Counted from the first letter of the stretch, positions 1 through 13,700 are shown. The stretch: DNA of 64,000 nt from Lingula anatina (GCF_001039355.2 NW_019775785.1:3529-67528), one strand, 5' to 3'. The notes: generated from the letters alone by a model not told the origin. Numbers and translations: made by a program.

Positions 1-14
1 CCCCCCCCCCCCCC
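1..14. repeat. poly-C tract at the window edge
   Basis: Fourteen C residues in a row open the window. Similar C or G runs recur at about 337-346, 28492-28505, 33355-33421, 46541-46551 and 49117-49139, so they are a recurrent feature of this genome or its assembly. Confidence 0.9.
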
Positions 15-196
15 GGCATTTTGCTCAGGCTACGCCCCTGATAGCCCAAGACTTCAGCTCGAACATTCAAGTTTAACTTCACATTAAGCGTGTGGCTTGT
101 CTTGTAAATGATAAGGTCATGTAGAGGTCATTTCCAGCATGATTGCTTGCTTGCAGCTGAGCTGATAATATAACATTTCTTACTGTGTCTCTGTAG

Positions 197-1368
<1,172 letters not shown>

Positions 1369-4300
1369 CATGAATTATGGAAAAGCCAGTGGAAGTGCCA
1401 ACAGCTTTGAAGAGGCCAAATGAGCTACTACATGTAGTATATATGGAAGAGGAACATCGCTACATATGAAGCTGTAAAATGTCTTTAGTGACTTTGGACA
1501 GAAAAAAAGGTGGTTGGAAGTAATATCACATGCTCTGTGGAGTGGTGTGGCAGGAGGAGTCAAATTTTTATATCTTAATATATTATCTTTAATTTATGTA
1601 GTCTGAATGAAGACATTTTTTGCACTCTTGTAACACTGCAATAATGAGAGTTGTCAATTTATCAAAGTTTAAACCCTGTTTCTTAGTGTCTCTTGCTCTT
1701 TACATTGTTTCAGTCAGCTGGCCTTCCCAGCTGACACTAAACACTGGCATGAGTGTCGAGAAATATATTAAAATTCCCAAACGGACATCGGTGAATAAAC
1801 CTAGAAAAAAATGAACGTTACTGTAAAAAATAGATTTTTGGCTATGTTCAGAGACAAGTCTTGGGTGCTTTTTATTATTGTCTGTTTAATTTGTTACAAA
1901 ATTTAACAAGTTTTCAATTTTTTCTCCTGTACATCATCTTAATTTGGTTGGCAAAACTTGTACCAATTAGTCAAATCAGATAAGTCAATTTACATTTAAT
2001 AGCTCACATACATGTATTAAGTGCTTAGAATGTCAATTATTGAATGATCCTTAATAGCTCTTAATCCCTGAATATTAACTTATGTCACTATTGTAGTTAT
2101 GTGACTGTTTGGCCATAGCCTTTGTAAAATACGATATGACTAATGAAGTTTTTTATCATTATTTTCATTAAGCACATTTGCAACAAACCAGAGAAAATTA
2201 TTGATTGTGGTAGTTGAGACAGATTATCGCTATCGCAATAATATTCATCGTACTCCATCTCTGAGAAAAGATGCTAATAAGACATGTTGATAGACATAGA
2301 AAAGAAGGCGAGGTTGCGCTTATTGGTATAGAACATACACCAAAGCCTTTCTTATTTATTTCCAATACGAAGTTGTTCAAAGTAAGATTAAGGACTGGAG
2401 TCGGTAAGGTGCGTTGCTAAGGCGATCATGTTTAGGCGATCAAGCGGATTGCATGTGTAAATCTTAGCTTAATAGGAATACGACACTCTGTTAGTGTTCT
2501 GGTGTGTATGCTCAACACACATTTCTTTTTAGCAAATTTCCGCTCGAGTATGAAATAAACCAGTTGTTATCACGTCTGTCAGTTGACAAAGATCAGGCAC
2601 AGGCGACCCAAAGGGTTATTTTTGACAAATCTTCAATCAGTAAATACGTGACCGATTAGTGGGGTGCACCAGACTGCGGTTACTCTACGGACTTTCCCAT
2701 GCATTTCCTTTATAAGCATAAGGATTAAATTTAGGCACGAAAAAAGTTTTGCGATTCATACCATTATTTAACTTAAGTGTGATTTGTACACGTTTCTTAA
2801 CACGTCTGAAATTTCAGTCATGTCATAATTCTTAAAAGCATTGAAATTTCATTATGTGTTAAATGTGAGATGACGAGTTGTACGAAAGTTTGTAATAGCG
2901 ATGGATGGTAATAAATTTTAGTCTGGACAACCGAAATATAAAAACTGACCTTGAAAACTCGATACGATGCATTGTTTTAAATGAATAAATTAAGTGAGGC
3001 TGACATTAGACAGTAAGAAAAAAGAATCGACCCGGCGGTCAAAATCCAATTTATGCTTATTTTCCGCCAGTAATTCGTCCCCTGCACCGTAAGTTTTATT
3101 CTTTTTATATTTCCCCCGGTAGAACACGTTTTCATACAAACCCATTCCTTAAAATCTTGTCATGTTTTGTTCTTTTATCGGCAGTATTCAAGGCATGAAG
3201 TCGAATAAATTTTTTTCATAACACGGCTTTCTCATAGTCTAATCTACAAACTTCATGTTTGCTTATAACTTTGTTTATTCACGTTATCAACAAACGCTCC
3301 TTCTGCGAACAAACACAGAGGCCTATTAAGCTGGTGTGTATGCATGACACAGAACCCTTCATTTTTGATGCACCACTCGGCTGTCATGTCAGGTGAGCGT
3401 CTCTTTGTTGGCGTATGTCACAGAAATCTGTTGCGGTGTGAAATATTTGCCCATCTTAAGTAGCATAGCATACTCGCGTACTGGTTACCAGCAGAGAGAA
3501 GTTGGTTTAAGCCAGCATTAGAAAGTCTATTGATACGTTAAGCTCTAATGGAAAGTTTGTTTTCTTGACAAATACCAGTCAGTTGAACAAGATTAGAAGT
3601 CATACCTGTATTGGACAATTTATATACCGACATTGGGCTGGTGAAGGGAATAATAGACAGGCGACCCTTCACTTAGAATTAATATTGCGCGTGTATCATG
3701 TGCCCTTGCACAATAGCTCTCCACTGAAATCATGTTTGCTCGAAGCAGTTAAATACAGAAAGCAGATAAAACAGCGGTAATGGACCACTTGCACTACAAA
3801 AATAACAAACACCTAAAGATGTCTCGTAATCAATGAAAAATGAATTCATTTCAATCGACCCATGTTGAATGTATTAACAATAGCTTCGTGTGTCAAGAAA
3901 TTACACTTTAAACTCGCTCTGTTAGTCCTAGACACAGAAAACACTGATTCACAGCGTTCTCCACAGACGCCTTAGTGACAGGAAACGTGTCGTTTATGTT
4001 GTCTATCATAAAAATTGTTAATCTGAATGGCACTTTTGGCAATTCCGATCCAGTTAAGTTTTACAGAGAAGAACTTCTTGACGGTCTACACGAAACAAAT
4101 TAAAAACACGCGTGAGTATAAATCATCCAATATTTATTTTGGAAGACAATTCTGCATAAGAGGTATATTGTTTTTAAGCTATGTAAGCTATGTCACAACA
4201 GGCTTATTATTTTTAATTTTGAAACTTGTATTAATTTCACCTCTTATCTAAATGACAATAGCTTCCCTTTTTGATGTAATTATTGTTTTTTGTTAATTGG

Positions 4301-6275
4301 GGTCTAAGCTTGACTGTTGTAATATCGATATGTAGGGTTATGAATTGCACCGGCACGAAAAACCAGTGCCCTCAACATTTAAGTACGGCGTGTCTCATAA
4401 CGCATTTTCCTTTGAATCATGAAAACGTGACCATGTCGGTCACTCCTGACGTGTATAATTTATAATTTTTTTACCGCCCATACACGAATTTCACACATGG
4501 AATACTGCAACAAACCACAAATTATCATGTACGACTAATTGTACTTTTTTTTCACCAAATCATTTTCTATAAATAATTTTGTATATCCAGACATCATCTT
4601 GAAATTCAATCAGACACTTGGAGCAAATGACCCCGGTCTAGCCAAGGAGATGCCTTCTTGGTCTGGTGTAACTAAGTATTAAACCAACCATTCAGATTAA
4701 TCAGTTGTTATCTTATTGCATCACGTAGATTGGGTCGAATAAACTCTATCTTGTACAGCGTTGCTATGCAAACCCTTGACGTCTTTGTTCACCTGTAATA
4801 CAAATTGAAATCGATCTCTAAAACTAATTCAACTTTTCTCCGGGGTTAATGAGTTTTCATCATGGTTATAATCAAAAGCTGCGATATGCTGACTCCACGC
4901 ATACATGTATTTCTAAACTACCCCTGATAAGGAGAAGTATTAATGTTATCAATTCAAGACAAATCCCTCATCACCGAAACCTAGTTAATTAAAGCCCCTC
5001 TACAGCCTTCTGTCACATACTACGAAACCTTTTAATCCAAGGCACACGCGCCGAAATACAGTATCATTTACAACAACACGCGCGGATCAGGTGAGTTCAT
5101 GAGAAATGCAGTGTAATAGCATTGAGCAGATTTCAAACCACTTTGAAATTTAACGAGGCAATGAACCAGGATGCAATATTTCGTTCAAGAATCAAACAAG
5201 ATAGCAAGTGAACTCAACCCTTTTTTTACGCCTATCAGTTTTATCTACCTCTCACAGGGCAATCAAAAGTGACATGCATGTAACATTGAAAAGCTTCACT
5301 GCTACCAGTACTTCAGCGAGGAGACAAAATATCTGTTTGGTAAAGCAGAATGATGTGAAATTCTAATTGTTTTTTTTTTACTTATAAATTAACTTTTCAA
5401 CCAATACTGAATACTTATGGAACAAACGTGGACACTCAGGTAAAGGCACTCCTATTTGGGATATTTTTCGTTAAGATTTTGAACGAATAAACAGGTAACT
5501 CGCAAAACTTTTTGACACGCCTTTGATCTTGAAATTCGTGATATCATTTACGCCAACTCACAAGAAAGTAACTGTCATGAGCATAATGTCCAGTTGACGC
5601 ATTTAATTTGTAGCGGCTTCTTGTAAAATATCATTTGGTCAAACTTGGATATTGATTTTCACGCGTTAAATTGTCGTGTTTCATTTATCGTCACAAAACC
5701 TTATGACAATTTCAGACGTAAATATTGAAAAATAACTGACGAATCTTTTCAATATTTTGACAAAGAATTAAAAAAATAATTGAGAAATAAATTGAGTTTA
5801 CTTATTTCTTTATATTCTTCTTTTATGCTGGACCTCAGAGTGTGCTTTATGTCAGGTTTGACTGTACCTTTTTGTATTGAATAAATGACACCCATTGATG
5901 CAAGCCAGGAACATAAAAAGTGTTGCAATATTTGGCCTAAAAACCAGAACACAACTGAAATAAAATGCCGTACCAAACATCGTCATGCAAGAACAGTCTT
6001 CAATATTCGAATAATAAAAAAAAAACTACCTTAAGAAATACTCACTTTGTGTCCTATAATTAAAGGCACAGGGAAGGCTTATTTCGGCATGTTTACCGTC
6101 GTAACAAGGAGTCATTACATATATGTATAGGCCCTACAACGTAACTGTGCCGAATGCGTATTTCTTCTCAAAATACAAAGATCTTATAATTAATAACAGG
6201 TGGGTGGATTTCATACTTTGACATTTACATTTCGTTGTGTCCACATTCATAATAGCAATTTTTCTCTTTTTACAG
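1369..6275. other. gene-free stretch
   Basis: About 4.9 kb follow the stop codon of the first gene. The first few hundred bases are presumably its 3' UTR, and an AATAAA occurs near 1793. The remainder is AT-rich. Short open frames of 60-75 codons on both strands show no splice-site context, composition bias or similarity I recognise. I see no RNA gene and no clear transposon ends. It may hold regulatory DNA for the ANKUB1-like gene. Confidence 0.6.
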
Positions 6276-6562
6276 CTACCAGCCCGTGATATAGACATAC
6301 TCAGAGCAACTGCTTTTTACAGAGAGCTTTTCATCTTCTGGGAATAACTCTGAATGGACGACACATCAAAGAAAACCAGATACTTTCAATTTATTCAGAA
6401 AAGTTATGGAAAACAGAATAATTCCTCAACAATCATTATGTGAGGGTTTGTTTAAGGCAGCTCTCTTGGGCCATTATCGTACTGTGGAAACACACTTCTA
6501 GACGATGAATAAACTAGTAAATCTTATGTATACATACAGTAACCTAGACGCGTAGCGGCTTC
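6276..6562 (+). promoter_or_regulatory. putative 5' UTR exon of the ANKUB1-like gene
   Basis: A strong polypyrimidine tract and acceptor (tttttctctttttacag) ends at 6275, about 290 bases before the start codon. This suggests that an upstream non-coding exon is spliced to an exon running into the coding sequence. Several ATGs occur between the acceptor and 6563, so a nearer acceptor, such as tacatacag ending at 6539, is also possible. Without transcript data the choice is open. Confidence 0.35.
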
Positions 6563-8656
6563 ATGATGACATCAATCGACTACACTGAGGACGGCGAGAG
6601 CAGAAGCCTAGTGCAGAAAGCTGGAGCGGGCCGAGGCTCTCGGCCGCGAAGACGGAGGAAAAAAATACCGTCCATCATGAAGATTTCTTTCAACTATTAC
6701 AAAGAGCGGATGCTTTTGGAGGTGCCTTATGGGTTAACAGTAGCAGAAGTAAAGAAACTAATCAGAGAAAAGTTTAGAATAGGGTCTGATGACGGTAGAC
6801 CCGATAAAAAGATTCTTACTTTGAACTACGGCGGGGCTGACCTAGGGGATAGTTGGGTGTTTTCTGATGTCGGCGTACAGCAGGGGAGTACTGTCAAAGT
6901 CCTAATGAGGGAAGAGATCAAACCAGTGCTGTACGTTTACTGTCTCTACAGCCAAGACAACGTTAAGATCGTCGACCAGATTCAGGTGTCTTTGTTGTCA
7001 GTGGCAGAGTTACGAGGAATTGCGTCCAGGAAGACGGGGATGCCTGTGGGCGCCTTCAGGCTCGTCACGGTGATGGGCAGGGAAATGTACGACGGGCATC
7101 TCTTGGATGAATACGGCGTGGAGGTGGGACACACCGTGCGCCTGGAGACATGGGACGGATGGAACGATTTTCTCAATCTTGCCATTAACGGGTTTACGTC
7201 TCATGTCATGGCGCGACTCTCCACCGAAGACTTAACCGCTCTGTACCAGATGAGGGTAGCGATGTACATAGCAGCGCACTACGGGCACGTTGACCTGTGT
7301 GTCACCCTCCAGCGTCAAGGAGTGCGGCCTGACGAACCGGTTGGGAACCATCCGTACCGCCAGTGGTGCCACAGTTCGTCTCACGTCGACGCTTTGAAGA
7401 CAGCGGTCCACGAGGCGGCAGAAGTCGGACAACTGGGCATTTTACGCACCTTCGCTCACAGCAACATCTGCGTTATCACGGCAAAGGATGGACTGGGACG
7501 AAAACCGCTCAATGTGGCTATACAAGCCAAACAGGAACAGTGCGTGAAATTTCTGCTCTCAAAGCAGTACAGCAGGGTCGTATACGCCCAGTCTAAAACA
7601 ATCCCTGCCTCTATTTATGTGAGCATGAAAAACTGGAGTGACAGGGCTAAAAAGAAAGTTTTGTTTCTATATGGCTGGGAGAAATCTTCGTTTAAGCGGA
7701 GGCCGTATTGTTATGGTGCTCTCGTCGGGCAAGGGATTCATATCGATGGTTTCACAAAAAGTGCAGTGACAGGTAACCCTGCCCCGCCTCCACAAAAACA
7801 ATCAAAAGCACTGCCAGCCCTCCAAATCGACGAAGGGAATCGCGAAAATTTTGACTATGAAAGTTACTTCAGACAACAAGCAAAACTACAGTTCAAACTA
7901 CCCCGTCTGACCAAATGGGATCGCATGAGTCGCCAGACAAGCAACCAGGCCTCGGAGCTACCCGAGATCTCCAACAGTTCAAAATTTAACCGAAAGAAAT
8001 CTTTACCTCGAAAGCGCAGTGACAGCGAGACCACTACGGACATGTTACGTTTACCCCCAATACGAGAAGGGAAAATGCTGGGCAGCCGCTCGCTCCAAAA
8101 TTTACCGTCAACCACACAACGCGATACTGAATACGCGGACTCAGAAGCTTCGGACGAACTTCTTGACTCTTTTGATAGTGAAAACGTCGAAAGCAAGGAC
8201 GGTAAAGCAGACAGGGGTGTGTTCGTTACGGCATACAAAGCAATGGAAACTTATAATGAACTACAGTCAGAACATGATATTGCAAAATCTGACTTGAAGA
8301 AAAAGATAACTAACCAAAAGAAAAAGAAACAAGAGAGGGCACTTCGTTCAGCTGTTCTTTTAGCAAAAGCCAAGTCTGTGGAAGGATCGCTCCCGCTACC
8401 TTTATTTAGCGTAGAGACCTGTCCTAAACCGCATTTCTATGGGCGCAATAAAAGTGACGGCGCTCTTGTTCCTCGAACTCTTGCCACATATGAGAAATAC
8501 AGAGGCCAAAAAGCCAGAGATTATGCCATTACGTGCCTGTCGCTTGCTAATAATTTCAAGGAAAAGCCATGGCTTCAACAAGTACGCTTAGCAATGAATT
8601 TTACGGCACAAAAAGTTAAGCGGACTTCCAAGCTAAGAACAGGGGTATTTCCTTAA
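6563..8656 (+). CDS. ANKUB1: ANKUB1-like protein: ubiquitin-like and ankyrin repeats, intronless
   Basis: A single open frame of 697 codons. Residues about 39-115 and 120-180 resemble the two ubiquitin-like halves of vertebrate ANKUB1. They are followed by the ankyrin region at about 200-340, with conserved blocks such as MYIAAHYGHVDLC, HPYRQWCH, HEAAEVGQL and CVKFLLSK, and by the motif VDGFTK. The C-terminus carries FKEKPWLQQ, which matches the end of the human protein as I remember it. The middle (about 410-620) is low-complexity, Ser-, Lys- and Glu-rich. The function of the family is poorly known; in mammals it is associated with testis. Residues 1-38 form an extra basic N-terminus (RPRRRRKK); Met39, at 6677, aligns with the human start and may be the true start. 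The frame has no introns although its neighbours have many, which suggests intron loss or a retrocopy under selection. Confidence 0.88.
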   Translation: MMTSIDYTEDGESRSLVQKAGAGRGSRPRRRRKKIPSIMKISFNYYKERMLLEVPYGLTVAEVKKLIREKFRIGSDDGRPDKKILTLNYGGADLGDSWVFSDVGVQQGSTVKVLMREEIKPVLYVYCLYSQDNVKIVDQIQVSLLSVAELRGIASRKTGMPVGAFRLVTVMGREMYDGHLLDEYGVEVGHTVRLETWDGWNDFLNLAINGFTSHVMARLSTEDLTALYQMRVAMYIAAHYGHVDLCVTLQRQGVRPDEPVGNHPYRQWCHSSSHVDALKTAVHEAAEVGQLGILRTFAHSNICVITAKDGLGRKPLNVAIQAKQEQCVKFLLSKQYSRVVYAQSKTIPASIYVSMKNWSDRAKKKVLFLYGWEKSSFKRRPYCYGALVGQGIHIDGFTKSAVTGNPAPPPQKQSKALPALQIDEGNRENFDYESYFRQQAKLQFKLPRLTKWDRMSRQTSNQASELPEISNSSKFNRKKSLPRKRSDSETTTDMLRLPPIREGKMLGSRSLQNLPSTTQRDTEYADSEASDELLDSFDSENVESKDGKADRGVFVTAYKAMETYNELQSEHDIAKSDLKKKITNQKKKKQERALRSAVLLAKAKSVEGSLPLPLFSVETCPKPHFYGRNKSDGALVPRTLATYEKYRGQKARDYAITCLSLANNFKEKPWLQQVRLAMNFTAQKVKRTSKLRTGVFP

Positions 8657-8786
8657 AGTCGGGAGACTTGATAGTCGGATTGCGGTAGCAGAACTCAAAC
8701 CGCACGCGCCAAAGGATAACTTTTTATATACTTGCCCTCTCTCTCTCTATATATATATATCCTCTGAACAAGGAGGTACGTCTAAG

Positions 8787-8792
8787 AATAAA
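8787..8792 (+). terminator. polyadenylation signal AATAAA after ANKUB1-like gene
   Basis: A canonical AATAAA lies about 130 bases after the stop codon and is the nearest match downstream. The surrounding AT-rich DNA makes chance matches likely, so the assignment is provisional. Confidence 0.45.
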
Positions 8793-9216
8793 CCATAATA
8801 GTAATACTAATATTTATTGCAATTTAACATTGAACACATGCCATCACAGTGAATTATATATTTTTCGTATCTATTGCAATTCCACATTTAACCTAGTTGC
8901 ATGTACTAAATATGACTTTAATGATAACAATAAAAACACGAAAAGAAAATTTTTTAGTTAGATCTATTTGTTTTTCTTTAAAAATGTTGAGAGAAAAATC
9001 GGTAGAACAGAGCCCGTATATCGATGTTTAGCAAATACCTATCCTTTGTAATATTGTACATGTCACAAAGGCCTTTACGCTATAATAAATATATACTCAC
9101 TTTATTTCCGTAATAATATAAAACATACATGACGAAGGACGTTCCCGTGATCACTCATATACATGTACATTTTTTTGAAACTTTTTTTAAATTTTGAAAC
9201 GTATCTCTGGGCAACG
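8793..9216. other. spacer between ANKUB1-like gene and orphan gene
   Basis: AT-rich DNA with no coding signal. A short alternating ct/ta tract precedes it at about 8738-8760. It probably contains the remaining 3' UTR of the upstream gene and the distal promoter of the next one. Confidence 0.5.
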
Positions 9217-9313
9217 GGACGTCATAAGTTCCATTATTAGCACTGTGACGTGTATAACAATTAACCGCAAATGCTATCTGACGTCACTGCGCCAAGTGTT
9301 ACTCTTGACGTCA
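9217..9313 (+). promoter_or_regulatory. cluster of four CRE-like sites upstream of the orphan gene
   Basis: Within 97 bases there are two perfect palindromic CREs (TGACGTCA at 9279-9286 and 9306-9313), one GACGTCAT (9218-9225) and one TGACGTGT half-site variant (9246-9253). GTTGCC-type RFX half-sites flank the cluster (reverse strand near 9211-9216, forward near 9318-9323). CREB, CREM and ATF proteins bind such elements. The cluster ends about 95 bases before the orphan start codon, a typical core-promoter position. Confidence 0.6.
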
Positions 9314-9408
9314 TAGAGTTGCCAACACAAAATAATGATATCACCAAGTAACTAATAACAAGTATGTATTGCGACCACTGGCATTGGTAGTTTTTTTTTT
9401 TTTGTGCT

Positions 9409-10305
9409 ATGAGACCACGCCAGCTAAAGTCCAAGCGGAAATCGAAAAAAAGGAGGTTCTTGGAAGCCTGTTTTTGTATTGCTGGCACAACATCTGATGA
9501 AGAGGACGCTTTTATTGAAATTTCGTCTGTTTCTTCTTCTTTTAAAAATCTAACATCGCTGGCGATAGAAAATTGCGATGTAAAGCAGAATACAACATAT
9601 GGATTTGAAGAAAAAACGGACAAGCTCACCGAATGCGAAATCTCGAAAGACACTGGTTTCAAAAGCTGTATCGATGACACAGTCGCTGAAATGGGAACCG
9701 CTGATATTTGTGTTCAAACCAACATTAATGATAGCGGGGGCAAAGAAAGAATGCGAATAAAACGCCAAACACATATCTTTCCCGAAACCTTTAGAATCGC
9801 AACATCAACAAAATCTGGGAAATCAAACCTGGGACTTCATAGAAATATAGAGAATGAGCCATCAACCGAGATGTTGACGATGGCTTGCTGCAACAGAGAT
9901 AAGAATGCAATGAAACCGTCCTATACACTAGATCACATACTTGGCCCAGAATATCGGGAACGGCACGTATACGACATTAATGACGCTCTGGACAAAATGT
10001 TGACTACATCTAGAAGGGATCACACAGATGCATTTCGCAGTACCTTTGGACCTATACAGGATCCCACAATGGAGTGGCAAACTTTAGCACGTCTGGACGA
10101 ACGAATTTTGCTTTCCGGACAAGCTGCAGCCCATTCGTCTGCTTTTGCTACCCATCAGAATTCAGCACCAAATTCTCCAAATCCGTTCATTGGACCGTGT
10201 GTGCAATCCATCCTCCGCGCGCCACGCCCACCCCCCAAACCCAGAAACAGAGAAGTAGAAATGGCCGTTTATGACATTTTGACCGCTAGGTTTCAAATAG
10301 TGTAA
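9409..10305 (+). CDS. orphan single-exon protein, function unknown
   Basis: An ATG-started open frame of 298 codons; the stop codon follows at 10303-10305. I do not recognise the family. The N-terminus is very basic (RQLKSKRKSKKRR), followed by a short Cys pair (ACFC) and an acidic patch (SDEEDAF). The middle is Ser/Thr/Lys-rich and probably disordered. The C-terminal third looks more ordered: it contains YRERHVYDINDALDKML and a proline-rich stretch (APRPPPKPR), and ends in a short hydrophobic segment (VYDILTARFQIV). The frame is much longer than expected by chance in this AT-rich DNA, and a promoter-like CRE cluster sits just upstream. It could also be the last exon of a longer gene, because a T-run lies directly before the ATG. 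Confidence 0.6.
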   Translation: MRPRQLKSKRKSKKRRFLEACFCIAGTTSDEEDAFIEISSVSSSFKNLTSLAIENCDVKQNTTYGFEEKTDKLTECEISKDTGFKSCIDDTVAEMGTADICVQTNINDSGGKERMRIKRQTHIFPETFRIATSTKSGKSNLGLHRNIENEPSTEMLTMACCNRDKNAMKPSYTLDHILGPEYRERHVYDINDALDKMLTTSRRDHTDAFRSTFGPIQDPTMEWQTLARLDERILLSGQAAAHSSAFATHQNSAPNSPNPFIGPCVQSILRAPRPPPKPRNREVEMAVYDILTARFQIV

Positions 10306-10725
10306 TTGTAACAATCATGTGTGAACTTAAAACAGGCTGCTTTTCATTTTTCTAGCATTTATTATTTTAACATGTCTGATGTAACTTGTTACGTGAAATA
10401 TATTTTAATACAAAACTGCATAACAAAGTTAAAATATTTTTCAGACATGAAAAAAAAAACGTCTCTCAAAAACCCAAAGTTTCTTTTTTAAATGTATATG
10501 TACAAACAAAACGTATTTCCTTCGTTAACATATCCAAGTGACTGCCACATAACACTATACTGATGTTCATACAAGAATGAGAACTGGACTGGTCCTTGGA
10601 ATAGTAAATTATGGATTAAATATGGTTGAATAGACCAATTGCACAGTTATAAAGGCATAAATATGATGTTGCATTTTCAACACCTTCAGCCCATCTTCGA
10701 ATTTCATGTCTGGTAACTAAACTAT
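10306..10725. other. convergent 3' region between orphan gene and TYW1
   Basis: The 3' UTRs of two convergent genes share this AT-rich interval. I see no additional coding signal. Confidence 0.55.
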
Positions 10726-13700
10726 CTAGCAGCCGCTGATGTCTTTAGTTTTCTTCCTCATGAACCTGGTCTCTCCAGGGTCAAATCCCCGTTCGTCCGC
10801 CCCAAACACTGCCCAGTGTGGGGTTTGTGCCATATAGTCTGCTGCCGAGAACGTTTTCTGGCCTTCACTGGCTTTGTACATTTGCACTAACTCGTGGAAC
10901 CTGTCATAGTCTATCCACGTCCACCAGTCTCCATTGACCTGAAACTGCAGCAACAGATTTATCCTATAAAATTTATGACTTTTTCCAGTTTACTTTATTT
11001 TATGCCTGACAATAACTGCACAATAGTTTAGAATGGCTTTTCCCAGCCCAATTTATATCTTCCTTGACTTCAATTGTTTTTAATCAAGTTTGGGTGACCC
11101 ATCTAAGAACTACTTATCTCAGCTTGCAGTCTGATTATGAACAGCTTCGAAAAGGCAGCAAATCAAATCTTTCTGTTGCCCCACCTAATTCCAGTGTTTC
11201 TGAGGTAAGTTAAATACCTTTAAGATTGTTCTAAGGTGAGCTAATCATAATCAGATGCTTTGATTTGTTTTAGAACAGAGTGAGGTCCATTCACTTCAAA
11301 CTATTAACTTCTCCAACAGCTTCATTTTTAAAATTCGCACAAATTCTATCAATAATAAGAACCATGCCCCTTTTTTAAAAACACATCCTCACAGCATATC
11401 GAGAAATAAACTTTAGACCAACCTTTTTATGAGCAACTAGGACACAATTAGAGTGTTCATGTTCCGATGCTATGGCATAATCGGGCAGTCTGTCCACCAC
11501 GTCCTGGACAAATTTGATGACCTCCTCATGCCACGGAACATTGTCCATGGTCAGACGACTGGCCTTGGATTCGCCACAGTAGGTTACGCCCTAAAATGCA
11601 GGAAAATGACTGGTAAACTATATAACAAACGTTGATGACAAAGCAATTTTAACTGGTTACATAACAATTACTACTTTCAGCATTTCATTTGCAAAACAGA
11701 TATAAAACAAAATCTTATTTTACAAATGACATCTCTTGCATACCTTAATTTCTATGAAGTCAGGCTTTCCAATAGATACCAGACTTGCATAATTTTCTAT
11801 GTCCTCTGTATTGTAGTTCTTCACCAGTGTTAGTCTGTACACTGTCCTCTGACCCTAAATGAACAATACCATGGCATTTTTTTTCTTGATAAGATGGACA
11901 TAAAATCTCTTGTAGGGAAAAATCAAAATTCATGTCATGGGTTAATTCTTTAACAAGGAGAAATAAATCAAATACTCCCAAAAATACATAAGTTTCATTC
12001 GAGTAAGATGAACATTCTTGATGACAGAGAGCTACATGTAAATGTGAGCTTACTTTTTCTGAGAGTGCCTTCAAGCTGTCCAAAAATCTTTCCCAATAGT
12101 CTCGGAACAGTGGTCTGTCTATCTTCTTCAGGCTTTCTTTTGTGCTGGCATCTACACTGACATATAGCTGAGTGACAGGGGTCAGATTTCTAAAACAGAC
12201 ATATACATATATTTATAATGAAACTGAGGGTGTAATTAAAATCGAAATCCATCAAGAAGTGGGTGATTGTCAAAATGTAGAATCTAGATATTGCATATAC
12301 TACATTTAATGAAACTTTGGCATTTGGTTTGGATTGTGCTTGCCTCTTGCAATGTAAATGTGGGTGATTAGTAAAAAAAAATTTCAATCCTTATACCTGA
12401 AGACAGTTGGACCGAGGAGGTAAATACACTTCCTTGGTTGGACAGATAATGTGCTATCAAAAAAGCTGCATTTGCAAGTGAGAAATAGAGGAGTTAAATA
12501 CCTTATAGCATCTGGAAATTGAGCATTTGTAACCAGGAAGCTTGAGATCCCTTTGCTATGCAACATTTCAGCAAACTTGTTGATCTCTGGGTACATGATT
12601 GGTTCCCCAACAAGTGACAAGGCACAGTGCTTTGGAGTCAGCCCCTCAGTAAACCTATCTGACTTCACTCCTGGAACACCTAGCAAAACATTTACATACA
12701 AGAAATCAATTATCATGTGAAGTTGTAGGTCCTACATACAAGAGGCTTTTCATACCCCTTCAACTTGAAAGAAAGAAAGAAAGAAAGAAATACCACTGTA
12801 GCAGAATATTTTACATATTTCAAGTATCATCAATGTCACTAAAGATAGCTAAAATAAAATTGTTAACCATCATGATATCCTACACATGTGCCTTTTTGAG
12901 AGTGAACCACTTGTATGTAATATTAAAAATGCTACAGTCTTAGTTCTAAACCCACTCACCTTTAAACTGTTTAATCATATTACAATGGTTTTGTAGTGCT
13001 CCTTCAAGAATAAGTTCTGGATCATCCATCTTCCAACGCCACTCTGTGCCTACAGGGTTGGTGTGATGTCTTCAGAAAGAGAAGGTGTTCAATGGATGTG
13101 TTACAAAAAAGTATCAGGTTGGATGTGTACAGATGGAGTTATGGGATACATATAAAACACTATATTGTGATCATGTGACTACATTGCATCTTGAAAAAGC
13201 AAATGAGAGAAAAAACAATCAGCAAGAGTGGAGATCCACAAGGCAATTTTGATATAAAACCCTTTTATCGTAAAAAAAGATGAAATATTCTTATACATAT
13301 ATTTTTGTGTTTTCCTTATTTTTTAATGAACCTTTTTTTTCTAGAAATTGTTCTAGATATTCATTTCAATTACACAATTCATATTTCTGCCAATATTCCT
13401 CTTACCTCCAACAGAACACACATTTGTTGGCACAAGCAAGACTGGGAGTAGTTTCCATACACCTGTGACTTTCAATGCCATAGAAGGTGTGTTTATAACA
13501 ACCACCTCGTCCACGGAGCATGGACTGGAACCATAAATGTACAAATTGTCAGGATCAAAATAACATAGTTTTCGTCAAGCTGAGTATAATATTATCAGTG
13601 CATAACGAGGTAGGTAGAAAGATTGTCAGAGAGGAAAAATATTTTTAACGGGTCTAAATGTGAAATTCATCCATCAAAATCTTTCTCATTTATTTTAGGG

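Noticed and set aside
3565-4465. Open frames of 60-74 codons as genes in the left gene-free stretch
   Set aside because: Lengths are near chance expectation, and there are no splice context and no recognisable motifs.
7864-8238. A 124-codon minus-strand open frame inside the ANKUB1-like gene
   Set aside because: Shadow of the conserved + strand frame; no independent support. The same applies to 6982-7204, 7232-7432 and 7363-7596.
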